Shown here piece after piece: positions 34,457-44,042 of a stretch of 64,000 bases of DNA. Source of the DNA: RH-AL1 sp050013235. Lineage in GTDB: Bacteria > Pseudomonadota > Alphaproteobacteria > Rhizobiales > Beijerinckiaceae. Positions within the stretch are counted from its first letter, which is position 1; each line of letters opens with the position of its first letter. The notes beneath the pieces are model-generated. The model worked only from the letters and a program-made list of their open reading frames with translations. It had not been told where the DNA came from and made no database searches. The stretch is from NCBI GenBank assembly GCA_050013235.1, contig JBEKFQ010000009.1:1-64000 (forward strand), read 5' to 3'. Position numbers and translations under genes: made by a program.

Positions 34457-35041
34457 TCTAACATACTTATATCGTTAATGTTTTTTGTACCGCGTCAAAT
34501 GCTAGAGTCTTAGCTTGGCGCGCTGGTGACTATATGGTGACCTCCTAGGGGCGCCCTCCCCGAAATATCCGTTTTGAAGCCGATTTCCCCGGCCATGTAT
34601 GCTTATATATAAGCCATTGAAATTGCATATTTTCTGATATCGTCTCCGGCGGTCTATATCGTCAAGAAGGCTCTAGCGGCGACAGGAGATCACATGGCCG
34701 TTTTTGACCAACTCCGGATCACCAGCGCCTCTCCCCCAAAGGGATCTATCCCCAACCGGGCGCTTCAGGCGCCGCCTCGCCGAGGCTTTGCGGCTGCGGA
34801 TTCAGCTCTTAAACGCGAGTAGCGCAGGCGTTGCGTTAAACCGGACACGCCAGCGGTGGGTCAAGACCGGGGAAAAAGACGAAAAGGAGCTTCGCCAGAT
34901 CCCGGTACGATCGCGGCGCTGGTGATGGCAGGATGATGCTGGAAAGACATATTTGTCGCTCAAATATGGCGCAATGCCCCTTGAGCTCGCTCCAGGTATG
35001 TTTCGGCGTGCAAATTTGGGTCTGACGCAATCTCGATGATG
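34457..35041. other. Non-coding stretch after tRNA-Thr
   Basis: Mostly without credible genes and locally AT-rich around 34600-34650. One 42-codon frame at 34694-34822 has a good ribosome site (AGGAG before ATG) and starts MAVFDQLRITS, but no family is recognised. No integrase gene is present. Confidence 0.35.
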
Positions 35042-35145
35042 TTAGGCACGCTCATGCCACGCCGATAAGCCTGGCTTCGCCATTTTTAGCTTGTTGACTT
35101 GCCCCTCGGTCTGACCGTTTGACCATGGCATGATGTGGAACAGCC
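35042..35145 (-). pseudogene. Remnant of an ISL3-family transposase
   Basis: The minus strand reads MPWSNGQTEGQVNKLKMAK, then diverges and stops at 35042-35044. WSNGQTEGQ-x2-LK is the conserved C-terminal block of ISL3 transposases. Only this block is left, with no start and no terminal repeats recognised. Confidence 0.65.
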
Positions 35146-35217
35146 CTCGACCCTGCATCGAAGGGGCCTATCGTGGTCAAGCAACCGCAACTTTCGCGAC
35201 CACGAGAGAAGATTCTT

Positions 35218-35714
35218 ATGGAGCAAAAAATCACCACGATCGGACTGGATTTGGCGAAGCCGGTCTTCCAGGTTCACGCCATTGCTGATGACGGGAGCGT
35301 TGTCGCGCGACGTGCCTTACGACGGTCGCAGGTTCTGGACTTCTTCCGAAAACTGGATCCTTGCCTTTTGGGATTGGAAGCCTGTGGCAGCGCGCACTTC
35401 TAGACACACGCGATCCAGTCCATGGGCCATACGATCCGTATGATGCCACCAGCTTATGTCAAAGCATACGTAGCCGACGACGCCGATGCCGAGGCAATCT
35501 GTGAGGCCGTGATGCGTCCGGCCATGCGCTTCGTTCCGATCAAGTCCTCGGACGAACAGGCGGCGGGCATGGCCCTCAAGACCCGGAACCTCCTTTTCGT
35601 CAGCGCAGCCAAACCACCAAAGCTCTGCGCTAACATATGGCCGAAATGGGGATCGTGGCTACGACCGGGATGACCAGCATCGCAAAGCTTATCGCGATCC
35701 TTCGCGATGTCTGA
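35218..35714 (+). pseudogene. Remnant of an IS110-family transposase
   Basis: Starts MEQKITTIGLDLAKPVFQVH, the DEDD RuvC-like N terminus of IS110 transposases. At 35401-35403 a TAG replaces the usual Trp of the HFWAR motif. The frame then resumes with MPPAYVKAYVADDADAEAIC and FVPIKSSDEQAAGMALKTRN, missing a few residues. A frameshift near 35610-35640 leads into HMAEMGIVATTGM and a stop at 35712. The C-terminal half of the transposase is absent. It abuts a truncated binding-protein gene exactly at its end. Confidence 0.85.
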
Positions 35715-36110
35715 AGAATACGCGATTGCACGGAAACCCCGGCGGCAGGCCGTGCGATCTTATCGGCTGACGTAAAATCCCGCGGAGTCTTAATGTTCGC
35801 TTTGTTGGTGCGCAGGTAGTTAGGCTGAGCCCCGAGCGCGCCCACAATCTTAACTTCGAGCTTTGTGCCAAGGGTCCGGTCCCAAACCGTAAGGAAGGGG
35901 CCAATCCCCGCGCCTGCAATATCGATTGCACCCGACAGCAACGCATCGTTCACGGCGCCGCCGCCCTCGAGCCACGATATTTGATAAGCAACCTTAGAGG
36001 CCTTCAGGTCGACGCCGGCCGGCGCGGATTCTTTTTCCAACATTTCGATCCATAATAAAAGAAAATCGTGGTTGGAGCCGTCCGTCAGAGATGGTTCACG
36101 GCTTTTGCGC
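35711..36110 (-). pseudogene. Truncated NitT/TauT-type ABC substrate-binding protein
   Basis: The minus strand encodes SNHDFLLLWIEMLEKESAPA, then DALLSGAIDIAGAGIGPFLT, VKIVGALGAQPNYLRTNK and ADKIARPAAGVSVQSRIL, typical of NMT1/SsuA-like binding proteins. The coding similarity stops at the IS110 junction (35711), and the signal peptide end is also missing. Roughly 120 residues survive of an expected 320 or so. It differs from the intact binding protein at 39323. Confidence 0.75.
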
Positions 36111-36290
36111 GCAGAGACAATTAATTGCTGTCCCCCCGGCCTCTGTCGGTCAAAGATGCGCCCGCGCGTTGGAGTTCAGGTGGGATCGTGTCGCCAGCGG
36201 AATTGAAGTTGTTCGAAAGCGGCGGCGTTCCGCCGGCCTTCTCAAACGATGACGAAGTAATCCGCATTTCAGCTTGCACGCCGCGACTAA

Positions 36291-36488
36291 ACGGCCGCGC
36301 TGCATCCACAATACGCACCGTTATCGAAGGTCACCGTCTACGTCGATGGCGTTCATCTCACCAACATCCAGCTCACCCGCACGAATATCATTCAGCTTGC
36401 ATTCCCGGCGGCTACGACCGCGTCGATTTCCCTGAACCATTCTGCTGGAAGTATCCGGCACGGAAGCCTGAAGTTTAGCAGAAAGTGA
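36291..36488 (+). pseudogene. 3' end of an unknown gene coupled to the amidase
   Basis: After a TAA at 36288 the frame is open with no ATG, GTG or TTG and reads HPQYAPLSKVTVYVDGVHLT and beyond, ending GSLKFSRK at a TGA (36486-36488). That TGA overlaps the amidase GTG as GTGA, the arrangement of translationally coupled genes. It therefore looks like the surviving tail of an upstream operon gene. No family is recognised. Bases 36111-36290 hold nothing identifiable. Confidence 0.4.
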
Positions 36489-37912
36489 GCATCGCTTTGA
36501 ATGGCACGCCCCAGTTCGATTCATCGCGAGACCTGCACAGCTTCACGGCGCGCGAACTCGAGAGCCTTTACCGCTCCAAGGCACTATCTCCCGTTGAGGT
36601 GACCACCGCCATCTTGGATCGTATCGAGCGTCTGGAGCCTGCCGTTAACGCTTTCGCACTCCTCGACCGCGAAAGCGCAATTGCGGCGGCGAAAAAGTCC
36701 GAACTCCGTTGGCGCAATGGCGAGGCGCTGGGGCTTGCGGATAGCGTTCCAGCAGCCCTTAAGGATCTTCTCTGGGTCAAGGGTTGGCCGACGCTGCGCG
36801 GCAGCCGCGCCATCGATCCAAATCAGGCGTGGACCGAGGATTCGCCTGCCGCCGCCCGGTTACGCGAGGGCGGCGCGATCTTGCTTGGTAAAACGACGAC
36901 GTCCGAGTTCGGCTGGAAAGGGCTTGCCGACAGTCCGTTGACCGGCATCACGCGCAACCCCTGGGATCTCCGCCGGACGCCGGGCGGCAGCAGCGGTGGT
37001 GCCGCGGTCGCCGCGGCGCTTGGCTTCGGCCCGTTTCAGGTCGCGACCGATGGCGGGGGCTCGACGCGTCTTCCCGCGTCATTTTCTGGCGTCTTCGGCT
37101 TCAAGCCAACTTTCGGACTGATACCCGTCTATCCCTCCGCCCATACCGGCACGCTGTTCCACATCGCCCCACTGACGCGCACGGTGTCCGACGCCGCTTC
37201 CCTGCTAGACATCATCGCCAAGCCAGATCCCCGCGACTGGCATGCGGCACCCTATCGACCGGCCGGCTGGCAAAACGTGCTTGACGCCGGCGTGAAAGGG
37301 CTTCGCGTCGCATTCAGCCCTACGCTTGGTCATGCCAAGGTCGATCCCGAGATCGCGGCGGCCGTCACCTCGGCAGCCCATCTTCTGGCAGAGCATGGTG
37401 CTATTGTCGAAGAGGCGGACCCGGGCATCGAAGATCCGCATCCGGTTTTCCGCATCTTGTGGTTTGCCGCCGCGGCGCAGCTCTTGGCCGGCCTGCCGAA
37501 AGGGAAGCGCGACCTTGTCGAACCCGGCTTGCAAAAAGCCGCCGCCGAAGGCCGGCGCATCGACGCCGTCACCTATCTCGGGGCACTACAAGAGCGTGAG
37601 GCACTCGGCCGAAAGCTCTCGCTGTTTCATCAATCGTTCGACCTTTTGATAACGCCAACGACAGCGCAGACAGCGCCATACGCCGAAGCAGCGGACCCCG
37701 GCATCACGGATAGGCCGATCCCGTCCCCCTTTACCTATCCCTTCAATCTCACCCAGCAGCCCGCGGCCTCCGTTCCGGTTGGGCTGACGGCGGCGGGGCT
37801 CCCGATCGGGCTGCAGTTGATTGGCGCGAAATATCGTGACGAATTTGTCCTGCAGGCGGCGCGCGTGCTGGAATTAGCGCGCCCGTTCGCTCGCCCGGCG
37901 GACCCGCTGTGA
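36485..37912 (+). CDS. Amidase (amidase-signature family)
   Basis: A 475-residue amidase-signature hydrolase. The Ser-cisSer-Lys triad is visible: K93 in ALKDLLWVKG, cis-Ser in TPGGSSGGAAV (about 169) and nucleophile S193 in TDGGGSTRLPAS. The GTG start at 36485 follows closely on the remnant above, and the stop overlaps the next gene by 4 bases. The substrate is unknown; the family includes GatA, AtzE (biuret-type amides) and nylon-type amidases. Because an allophanate-hydrolase-like gene follows, a small urea-derived amide is a reasonable but unproven guess. Confidence 0.85.
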   Translation: MSIALNGTPQFDSSRDLHSFTARELESLYRSKALSPVEVTTAILDRIERLEPAVNAFALLDRESAIAAAKKSELRWRNGEALGLADSVPAALKDLLWVKGWPTLRGSRAIDPNQAWTEDSPAAARLREGGAILLGKTTTSEFGWKGLADSPLTGITRNPWDLRRTPGGSSGGAAVAAALGFGPFQVATDGGGSTRLPASFSGVFGFKPTFGLIPVYPSAHTGTLFHIAPLTRTVSDAASLLDIIAKPDPRDWHAAPYRPAGWQNVLDAGVKGLRVAFSPTLGHAKVDPEIAAAVTSAAHLLAEHGAIVEEADPGIEDPHPVFRILWFAAAAQLLAGLPKGKRDLVEPGLQKAAAEGRRIDAVTYLGALQEREALGRKLSLFHQSFDLLITPTTAQTAPYAEAADPGITDRPIPSPFTYPFNLTQQPAASVPVGLTAAGLPIGLQLIGAKYRDEFVLQAARVLELARPFARPADPL

Positions 37913-39306
37913 GGCGATCCTTCTCCCAGCCGCTCGACCTCACAAGGTTGCGCGCAGCCTATAGCGCGGGTCTCTCCCCCGTGCGCGTTGTCACGCAAAT
38001 CCTCGAGGAAATTGAGCATCGCGGCGAGGACGGGGTGTGGATCAGCCTCGCTCCGCATCAAGAAATCGTAGCACGTGCGCAAGCGTTAGAGGCTTTGCCG
38101 CCATCCAGCCGGACGGAGCTTCCGCTGTGGGGTGTGCCGTTCAGCATCAAAGATTGCATCGACATTGAGGGATTGCCGACAACCTCGGCTTGCCCAGAAT
38201 TTAGTTATGAGCCCAAACGATCAAACCCTGGCGTCGAGCAGCTGATCGCTGCCGGCGCAATCGCTATCGGCAAGACCAATATGGATCAATTCGCCACCGG
38301 GCTAAACGGCACGCGCTCGCCCTATGGCATCGCCCGAAATCCTTTCAACCCAGCCTATATTCCGGGTGGATCGAGTTCAGGCGCGGCAGTTTCGGTATCC
38401 GCTGGGCTTGTCAGCTTTGCTCTCGGCACCGATACAGGCGGATCAGGCCGCGTGCCTGTGGCGCTCACCAATGTGATTGGCCTCAAACCCACGCCCGGCC
38501 AGATAAGCGGGCGCGGAACGGTTCCAGCCTGCCGGTCTATCGAAACGATCTCTGTTTTTGCGTTGACCGCCCCCGACGCTCTCGCCGTATTCGATATCAT
38601 TAAACGATTCGACCCTCTAGATCCGTTCTCCCGCCGGCCGGAACAAGACCACGATCTGCCGGCCAGTGCGTTCCGGTTTGGCATTCCCGATGAGCTCGAA
38701 TTTTTCGGGGACGGCAATGCGGCGGCCCTGTTCGAAGAGGGGCTGCGTGCACTCACCGAAATCGGCGGGCACCCCCATCGAATCGATTACGCTCCATTTC
38801 GTGAATTGAACGACCTTCTGTTCCAAGGGCCTTGGCTTGCCGAGCGTTATGGTTCGCTCGCGGACTTTCTTGATAGATCCCCGGATGGGCCGTTGCCGCT
38901 TACAAGAGACATTTTGCTCTCCGGGCGGCGTTTTACGGCTGCTGACCTATTTGCCGCGCAACAACGGTTGCGCGCACTCAAAAGACAAGCCGTCAGCATT
39001 TGGCAGGAGGTCGATGTCTTCGTAGTCCCGGCAACGCCGGCTACCTATCGGGTCGACGAAATGTTGGCCGATCCAATCGTGCTTAACGCGCGGCTCGGCA
39101 CATACACGAACTTCGTCAACTTTGCCGGCTTCGCCGGCGTCGCCATACCAAATGGTTTTTAACCAAATGGTCTGCCGCAAGGAATTACCCTGCTCGGTCC
39201 TGCTTGGTCGGAGCGGGCGCTGACGCGCCTAGCAGACAAATTCCACAGATACCGGGGACTGCCGCTAGGCGCGACGGGCCTGCCCCTCCCGCCTTCTCAC
39301 CTCTAA
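37909..39306 (+). pseudogene. Allophanate-hydrolase-like amidase with an in-frame stop
   Basis: Amidase-signature protein closest in appearance to the AtzF/allophanate hydrolase amidase domain: K81 in FSIKDCIDIEGLPTTSAC, TNMDQFATGLNGTRSPYG, IPGGSSSGAAVSV and nucleophile S179 in GTDTGGSGRVPV. At 39160-39162 an in-frame TAA follows GVAIPNGF. The same frame continues PNGLPQGITLLGPAWSERAL to a TAA at 39306. Without the first stop the product would be about 464 residues. The missing 48 residues include the conserved end of the fold, so the 417-residue product is probably impaired. It overlaps the preceding amidase by 4 bases. Confidence 0.8.
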
Positions 39307-39322
39307 TAGCGACGGAAAGACC

Positions 39323-40303
39323 ATGGCCTGCACATCATCGCCAAGTCAACGATTCTGGGGCCGTTTTGCCGCAGCCGCACTCCTTGCACTTGGCCTCGCC
39401 GGTGTCAGTACGCAGCTGCGAGCTCAAGACATCGCGATCGGCGAAGGCGTTGCGCTCGGCTGGGGCCAATTCTATGTCGCCGACAAGGAAAAGTCGTGGG
39501 AAGCTCAGGGTTTGAAACCGGACGTCGTGACATTCGCCAGCGGCCGGCTCGCTCTCGATGCCCTTGTCGGCGGCCGGCTTGTCATCGCTACGGCGGCGGA
39601 AACGCCTGTCGTATTCGCCAATTTGAACGGGCTTCCCGTTCGGATCATAGCCACGCTGAACCGGCACGAACCGTTCGACCTCGTCGCGATAAATAAAATC
39701 AAGACAGCGAAGGATATCAAGGGTCACAAGATCGGCTACGCGCAGGGCACGAATGCGCATTACTATCTTGCCAAACTGCTTGCGGTGAACGACCTGACGT
39801 TCAGCGATATTACCGCCGTAAATCTCAGTCCCGGCGACTTCGTGACTAGTCTCGCCAATGGTTCGATAGACGGGTTTATCTGGACCGAGCCGCATTTATC
39901 GCTGGCATTGGCGCAAGGCCCGGACCGGTTTCATATTATCTCCAGCCCCGGACTGTATAATACTTATTCCAGCGTGGTTACGCTGCAATTAACCATCGAC
40001 AAGAATCCGGACTTGCTGGTCAAGGCGTTGAGAGCGCTAATCGCGGCGGATAAAGTTTTAAAGGCCGAGCCCGCGGCCTCGGCCGCAACTGTCGCCGGGC
40101 GTATCAAACTTGATCCACAAATCGCGGCCAACTTCTGGAACCGCGCGCAATTCGACCTCACCTTGAATAAGCCTGACGTCGTAAAGCTATTGCAAGAAGA
40201 AGCGAAATGGGCGATCGACAGCAAGCTGACGCGCCCGGACGCAAAGGTGCCGGACTTTAATCCAGTGGTCGTTACCGAAATCTACGAGAAAGCACGGCAA
40301 TAG
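39323..40303 (+). CDS. ABC transporter substrate-binding protein (NitT/TauT type)
   Basis: A 326-residue exported protein with signal peptide (FAAAALLALGLAGVSTQLRA). The mature part has the NMT1/SsuA-like pattern: ALDALVGGRLVIATAAETPV, VAINKIKTAKDIKGHKIGYA, AHYYLAKLL and SLANGSIDGFIWTEPHL. It is followed at zero distance by the ATPase and then the permease, giving a full importer. Homologues carry nitrate, sulfonates, taurine, or pyrimidine-type compounds, so the ligand cannot be fixed. The adjacent amidases suggest a nitrogenous compound. Confidence 0.88.
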   Translation: MACTSSPSQRFWGRFAAAALLALGLAGVSTQLRAQDIAIGEGVALGWGQFYVADKEKSWEAQGLKPDVVTFASGRLALDALVGGRLVIATAAETPVVFANLNGLPVRIIATLNRHEPFDLVAINKIKTAKDIKGHKIGYAQGTNAHYYLAKLLAVNDLTFSDITAVNLSPGDFVTSLANGSIDGFIWTEPHLSLALAQGPDRFHIISSPGLYNTYSSVVTLQLTIDKNPDLLVKALRALIAADKVLKAEPAASAATVAGRIKLDPQIAANFWNRAQFDLTLNKPDVVKLLQEEAKWAIDSKLTRPDAKVPDFNPVVVTEIYEKARQ

Positions 40304-41136
40304 TGAGCGCCTCAGCCGCGTCGCTGCTCAACGCACCATCCATCGGGGCCGTGCCAAACCGGAACGTGGCGGCGAGAGCCACCATCATCGCCATCGATGG
40401 CGTAGGCCATGCCTACCGTTCCGCGCGGGGCCAAGAGAGTGTCGCCCTCCGCGATGTGTCCCTTGAGATAAGCGCCGGCGAATTCGTTTGCCTTCTCGGG
40501 CCGAGCGGCTGCGGAAAGACCACCCTGCTCAATATGGTCGCCGGATTTATCGTCCCGAGCACAGGGCAAATCATTGTTGGGGGTGACGAAGTAAAAGGGC
40601 CCAGTCCGCAGCGCGGGGTTGTGTTTCAGGACTATTCGCTGTTCCCGTGGCTAACGGTGCTCGGCAATGTTGGATTTGGGTTACGCATGACTGGCGTGGA
40701 TAGCAAAACGCGCCGGAGCAAAGCACTCGAATGGTTGCACGCCGGTGGGCTGGACGCCATACAGGACCGCTATCCTTTCGAGCTGTCGGGTGGCATGAAA
40801 CAGCGCGTCGCAATCGTTCGCGCGCTAGCAACCAGTCCGCAGGTCTTGCTGGCGGACGAGCCCTTCGCCGCGCTGGACGCCATGACGCGCGGTGCGCTTC
40901 AGACACAACTGCTCGAAATCCACCAGCGGTCCGGAACAACTATCATCTTCGTCACGCACAATATTGCCGAAGCCATTTTTTTGGCCAGCCGCATCATCGT
41001 GATGTCACCGCAGCCGGGCCGCGTGATCGCGGACATTGGCGTAGATCTGCCCCGCCCTCGCAAACGTACGGCGCCGGAATTCAATGCGCTTTATGAGCGC
41101 CTCACGCATGCCATTGGCATCGAAGGCGTGGAGTGA
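40303..41136 (+). CDS. ABC transporter ATP-binding protein (SsuB/TauB type)
   Basis: A 277-residue ATPase. Walker A is LLGPSGCGKTTLLN, the Q loop is VVFQDYSLFPWLTVLGN, the signature ELSGGMKQRVAIVRALA, Walker B VLLADEPFAALD and the switch histidine lies in TIIFVTHNIAEA. The GTG start shares a base with the binding-protein stop. The first 35 residues are a non-conserved extension, so an internal start is possible. Confidence 0.92.
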   Translation: MSASAASLLNAPSIGAVPNRNVAARATIIAIDGVGHAYRSARGQESVALRDVSLEISAGEFVCLLGPSGCGKTTLLNMVAGFIVPSTGQIIVGGDEVKGPSPQRGVVFQDYSLFPWLTVLGNVGFGLRMTGVDSKTRRSKALEWLHAGGLDAIQDRYPFELSGGMKQRVAIVRALATSPQVLLADEPFAALDAMTRGALQTQLLEIHQRSGTTIIFVTHNIAEAIFLASRIIVMSPQPGRVIADIGVDLPRPRKRTAPEFNALYERLTHAIGIEGVE

Positions 41137-41139
41137 GCC

Positions 41140-41931
41140 ATGGGGCAGAGTCGTTTTCAATCGACAATCCTGGGCGTTGCCGGCACGGCTTCCTTCTTTC
41201 TTGCGTGGGAAACGTTGAGCCGGAGCGGGTTGGTCAATCCAATCATGCTCCCTGCGCCGTCGGTCGTTCTTTGGTCGGCGTGGGATCTTCTGAAAAGCGG
41301 AGAACTCGTGCGGCATTTGACGGCGAGCCTGTGGCGCGCGGCACTCGGCTTTGCTTCCGGCGCGCTGTTGGGGATCGTTCTCGGCATCGCCATGGCGAGC
41401 GCGGCGCGGTTGGACAGCTTGATGAACCCGCTGGTGCAGATGTTCCGGGCAATCCCATCACTGGCTTTCGTGCCAATCGCCATCTTTTGGTTCGGCATCG
41501 GCGAGACATCGAAAATTTTCTTGGTCGCCTGGGGCGTATTCTTTCCCGTCTGGATGAATACCTACCTTGGTATTCGCGGCACAAATCCTCTGCTATCGAG
41601 GGCCGGAAGAAGTCTTGGAGCAAACGGTTGGCGGCTTCTCGTCTTTGTTGTCTGTCCGGCGGCACTCCCGTTCATCATCGCAGGCCTGCGCGTTAGTATT
41701 TCGATCGCGCTGGTCGTGCTGGTCGCCGCCGAACTTGCCGGGGCCGCGTTCGGCGTCGGCTATCTCATTCAGATGTCGCAAGCCGTTTTTCGCGTCGATC
41801 AAATGTTTGTCGGATTGTTGTTGCTCGGGATCATGGGATTCCTAGCCGATCAATTATTTGATCGAACTGTCCGGGCACTGTTGCCCTGGTATGGGGCGGA
41901 ACAAGGCGACAAGCCCGGCCGGAGCTCATAA
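41140..41931 (+). CDS. ABC transporter permease (SsuC/TauC type)
   Basis: A 263-residue inner-membrane permease with about six spans. The N-terminal segment NPIMLPAPSVVLWSAWDLL is typical, and the EAA-like coupling loop lies around RSLGANGWRLLVFVVCPAALP. It follows the ATPase by 3 bases and closes the importer operon. Confidence 0.92.
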   Translation: MGQSRFQSTILGVAGTASFFLAWETLSRSGLVNPIMLPAPSVVLWSAWDLLKSGELVRHLTASLWRAALGFASGALLGIVLGIAMASAARLDSLMNPLVQMFRAIPSLAFVPIAIFWFGIGETSKIFLVAWGVFFPVWMNTYLGIRGTNPLLSRAGRSLGANGWRLLVFVVCPAALPFIIAGLRVSISIALVVLVAAELAGAAFGVGYLIQMSQAVFRVDQMFVGLLLLGIMGFLADQLFDRTVRALLPWYGAEQGDKPGRSS

Positions 41932-42119
41932 TGTCAACTTGTGCACCGGCGGAAATGTCTCCGCCCTGTCCGGTCCGATGACGGAAACCCAATATCGAAA
42001 GAAGTCCTGGCCTTCGTGTCATCGACCTAACGACAAGCTTTCGAATGCAAATTCGTGCCGTTGAACGGACACGAGAATTTCACGATTTTCTTAACCCCGG
42101 CACCTTCTTCGATCCGATG

Positions 42120-43607
42120 TCATCCCGTTTGGTTGGCCACTGCAGCTTGAATTTCGGGATTGTGCGGCGGTTGCGTCCACCCCCCGCCAAGCGCCTGATA
42201 CAGCGTGGTTGCGGCTTGGAAATGCGCGGAGCGAACCTGAACCAGCAGATCCTCGGCTTGAAACAAAGTGGTTTCGATGGTCGCGAGCGTTACGATGTCG
42301 ATGGTGCCTTCCTGCAATCGCCCGAGCGCGACATCGTAGGCTTTTTGCGCCTGGACCACGGCCTGACGTTGCAGCTCCACTTGGCGGCCGGTCTTGTCCA
42401 GGCCGATCAGTCCGTTCTCGACATCGGAAAAAGCCGTTAGAATCTGCTTGCGATAGTCGACCAGCAATTCCTTATATATGCTCTTTTGCAGGTCCAGCTG
42501 GCCTTGCAAGGCGCCGCCGTTGAAGATCGGCTGCGCCAGATTGCCTGCCAGCGAAAACGCCGCCGCCTGCGGCGAGAGCAGGCTTTTCAACAACATGCTC
42601 TCGACGCCAAAAGCGCCGGTCAGCGTGACATCGGGGTAAAAGGCCGCGCGGGCGACATTGATCTCGAGTCCTTGGGCCACGAGCCTTTCCTCGGCCTCCC
42701 CGACATCGGGGCGGCGCAACAGCAATTGCGAGGGCAGACCGGCAGCGACGGCGGGAATGTTCAACCGTTCCAGCGAACCGCCTTTGACATGCGTGCTCTC
42801 TGGCGTGCGGCCCAGCAAAACCGCCAGTATGTTGCGGGTCTGCAATTCGGTTTGCTCGAGTGGCGGCACGTTCGCGCGCTGCTGCGCCACGATGGTCGCC
42901 TGCTGGGCTTCGTCCAAGGAGGTCGCGGTCCCCACTTCCACGCGGCCCCTAATCGCAGCCAAAACCTTCTCGGCCGTAGCCACATTCTTTTGCGCGACAC
43001 GGAGGCGATCCTGCGCCGCCAGGATCTGAAAATAGCTATTGACCACGGACGCCGTCGTCGACAGCGCGATCACATCCCGGTCGAAGCGCGAAGCGCGCGC
43101 GAGCAAGCGCGCGGAATCCGTATTATCTCGATTCTTTCCCCAGAAATCCAATTCGTAAGTGGCATTCAAATTCAAGCCATAGAGATTTTCGCTCAAGCCG
43201 GCGTAGGGCGGTGAGACCGATCGCGCCACGCCGGGCGTCCGGCTAGCGCTCGCGCCCGCACCGGCCGCTAAAGTGGGGTAAAGCGCGGCACTGGTCACGC
43301 GCGCCTGCGCCTCCGCCTGTTCGATCCGCGCCACCGCCGTCAGAATATCGAGATTTTGCTCGCGCGCCTGAATGACGAGCGCGCCCAATTCCTTCGATCC
43401 AAAGCGCGAGGGCCAGTCATCCGGCGTCTTCCGTGCCTCGTGCGCGCCGCCGGCCTGAAACCGCGATGGCGTGTCAATGTTTGCCTGAGGCGCTTCCCGG
43501 TCGACGGAACAGCCCCCAAGACTCAACCCGGCGATCGAGCTAAGGCAGAGCGCAATGAGGGAGCACGAAAGAGCCCTTGGGCGGCCCGGGCCGGAACGCG
43601 ATTTCAA
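42120..43607 (-). CDS. Outer-membrane efflux lipoprotein (OprM/NodT family)
   Basis: A 495-residue TolC-like channel. The lipobox is LSLGGCS near residue 33, so the protein is probably acylated. Two repeats of the coiled-coil barrel follow (QAREQNLDILTAVARIEQAE, QAQKAYDVALGRLQEGTID), with LRRPDVGEAEERLVAQGLEI as the family marker. It is divergent from the membrane fusion and RND genes and probably completes their tripartite pump. The C terminus ends ALGGGWTQPPHN and onward. Confidence 0.93.
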   Translation of the reverse strand: MKSRSGPGRPRALSCSLIALCLSSIAGLSLGGCSVDREAPQANIDTPSRFQAGGAHEARKTPDDWPSRFGSKELGALVIQAREQNLDILTAVARIEQAEAQARVTSAALYPTLAAGAGASASRTPGVARSVSPPYAGLSENLYGLNLNATYELDFWGKNRDNTDSARLLARASRFDRDVIALSTTASVVNSYFQILAAQDRLRVAQKNVATAEKVLAAIRGRVEVGTATSLDEAQQATIVAQQRANVPPLEQTELQTRNILAVLLGRTPESTHVKGGSLERLNIPAVAAGLPSQLLLRRPDVGEAEERLVAQGLEINVARAAFYPDVTLTGAFGVESMLLKSLLSPQAAAFSLAGNLAQPIFNGGALQGQLDLQKSIYKELLVDYRKQILTAFSDVENGLIGLDKTGRQVELQRQAVVQAQKAYDVALGRLQEGTIDIVTLATIETTLFQAEDLLVQVRSAHFQAATTLYQALGGGWTQPPHNPEIQAAVANQTG

Positions 43608-44042
43608 TCCTAATTCCTTCTAGCGCTTTCGATCAATTCCGCTTTATCTATTTGACTTTCACGTTTTCGCCAAGCGGACCCGACTTGTTATTAAGTAATT
43701 TGAAGCTTAAAGAAATATATTTCTGCTAACGCTACTATAAATAGGATAAATATCCAATATATAAGGAATGCCGACCTAAGTTAATCCATGTGCTGGACTG
43801 AAGCGCGCGTTCGAAAGTGATACACACTCTTTGCGGCCTGGCCGATCGCATTCCATAACCCAGCGCGGATGACCACGGGAGTCCATGATCCCTTCCGGAA
43901 AAAGGGCCAATCGTCCTTGATCATCGAGAGCCGCTTGTTATAATCCTATATTATTAGTAGGCTTGTGATACGGTATCTATGTTGGCAATCGCACCCCAAC
44001 CGGCGGGATCGATAGCGGCCTTACGAAGAGCAATGGTTGACA
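43608..44042. promoter_or_regulatory. AT-rich divergent promoter region of the RND efflux genes
   Basis: A 435-base gap between the channel gene (minus) and the pump genes (plus), conspicuously AT-rich at 43640-43770 compared with its surroundings (TATAAATAGGATAAATATCC and similar). Both promoters should lie here. No regulator gene is adjacent. Confidence 0.5.
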
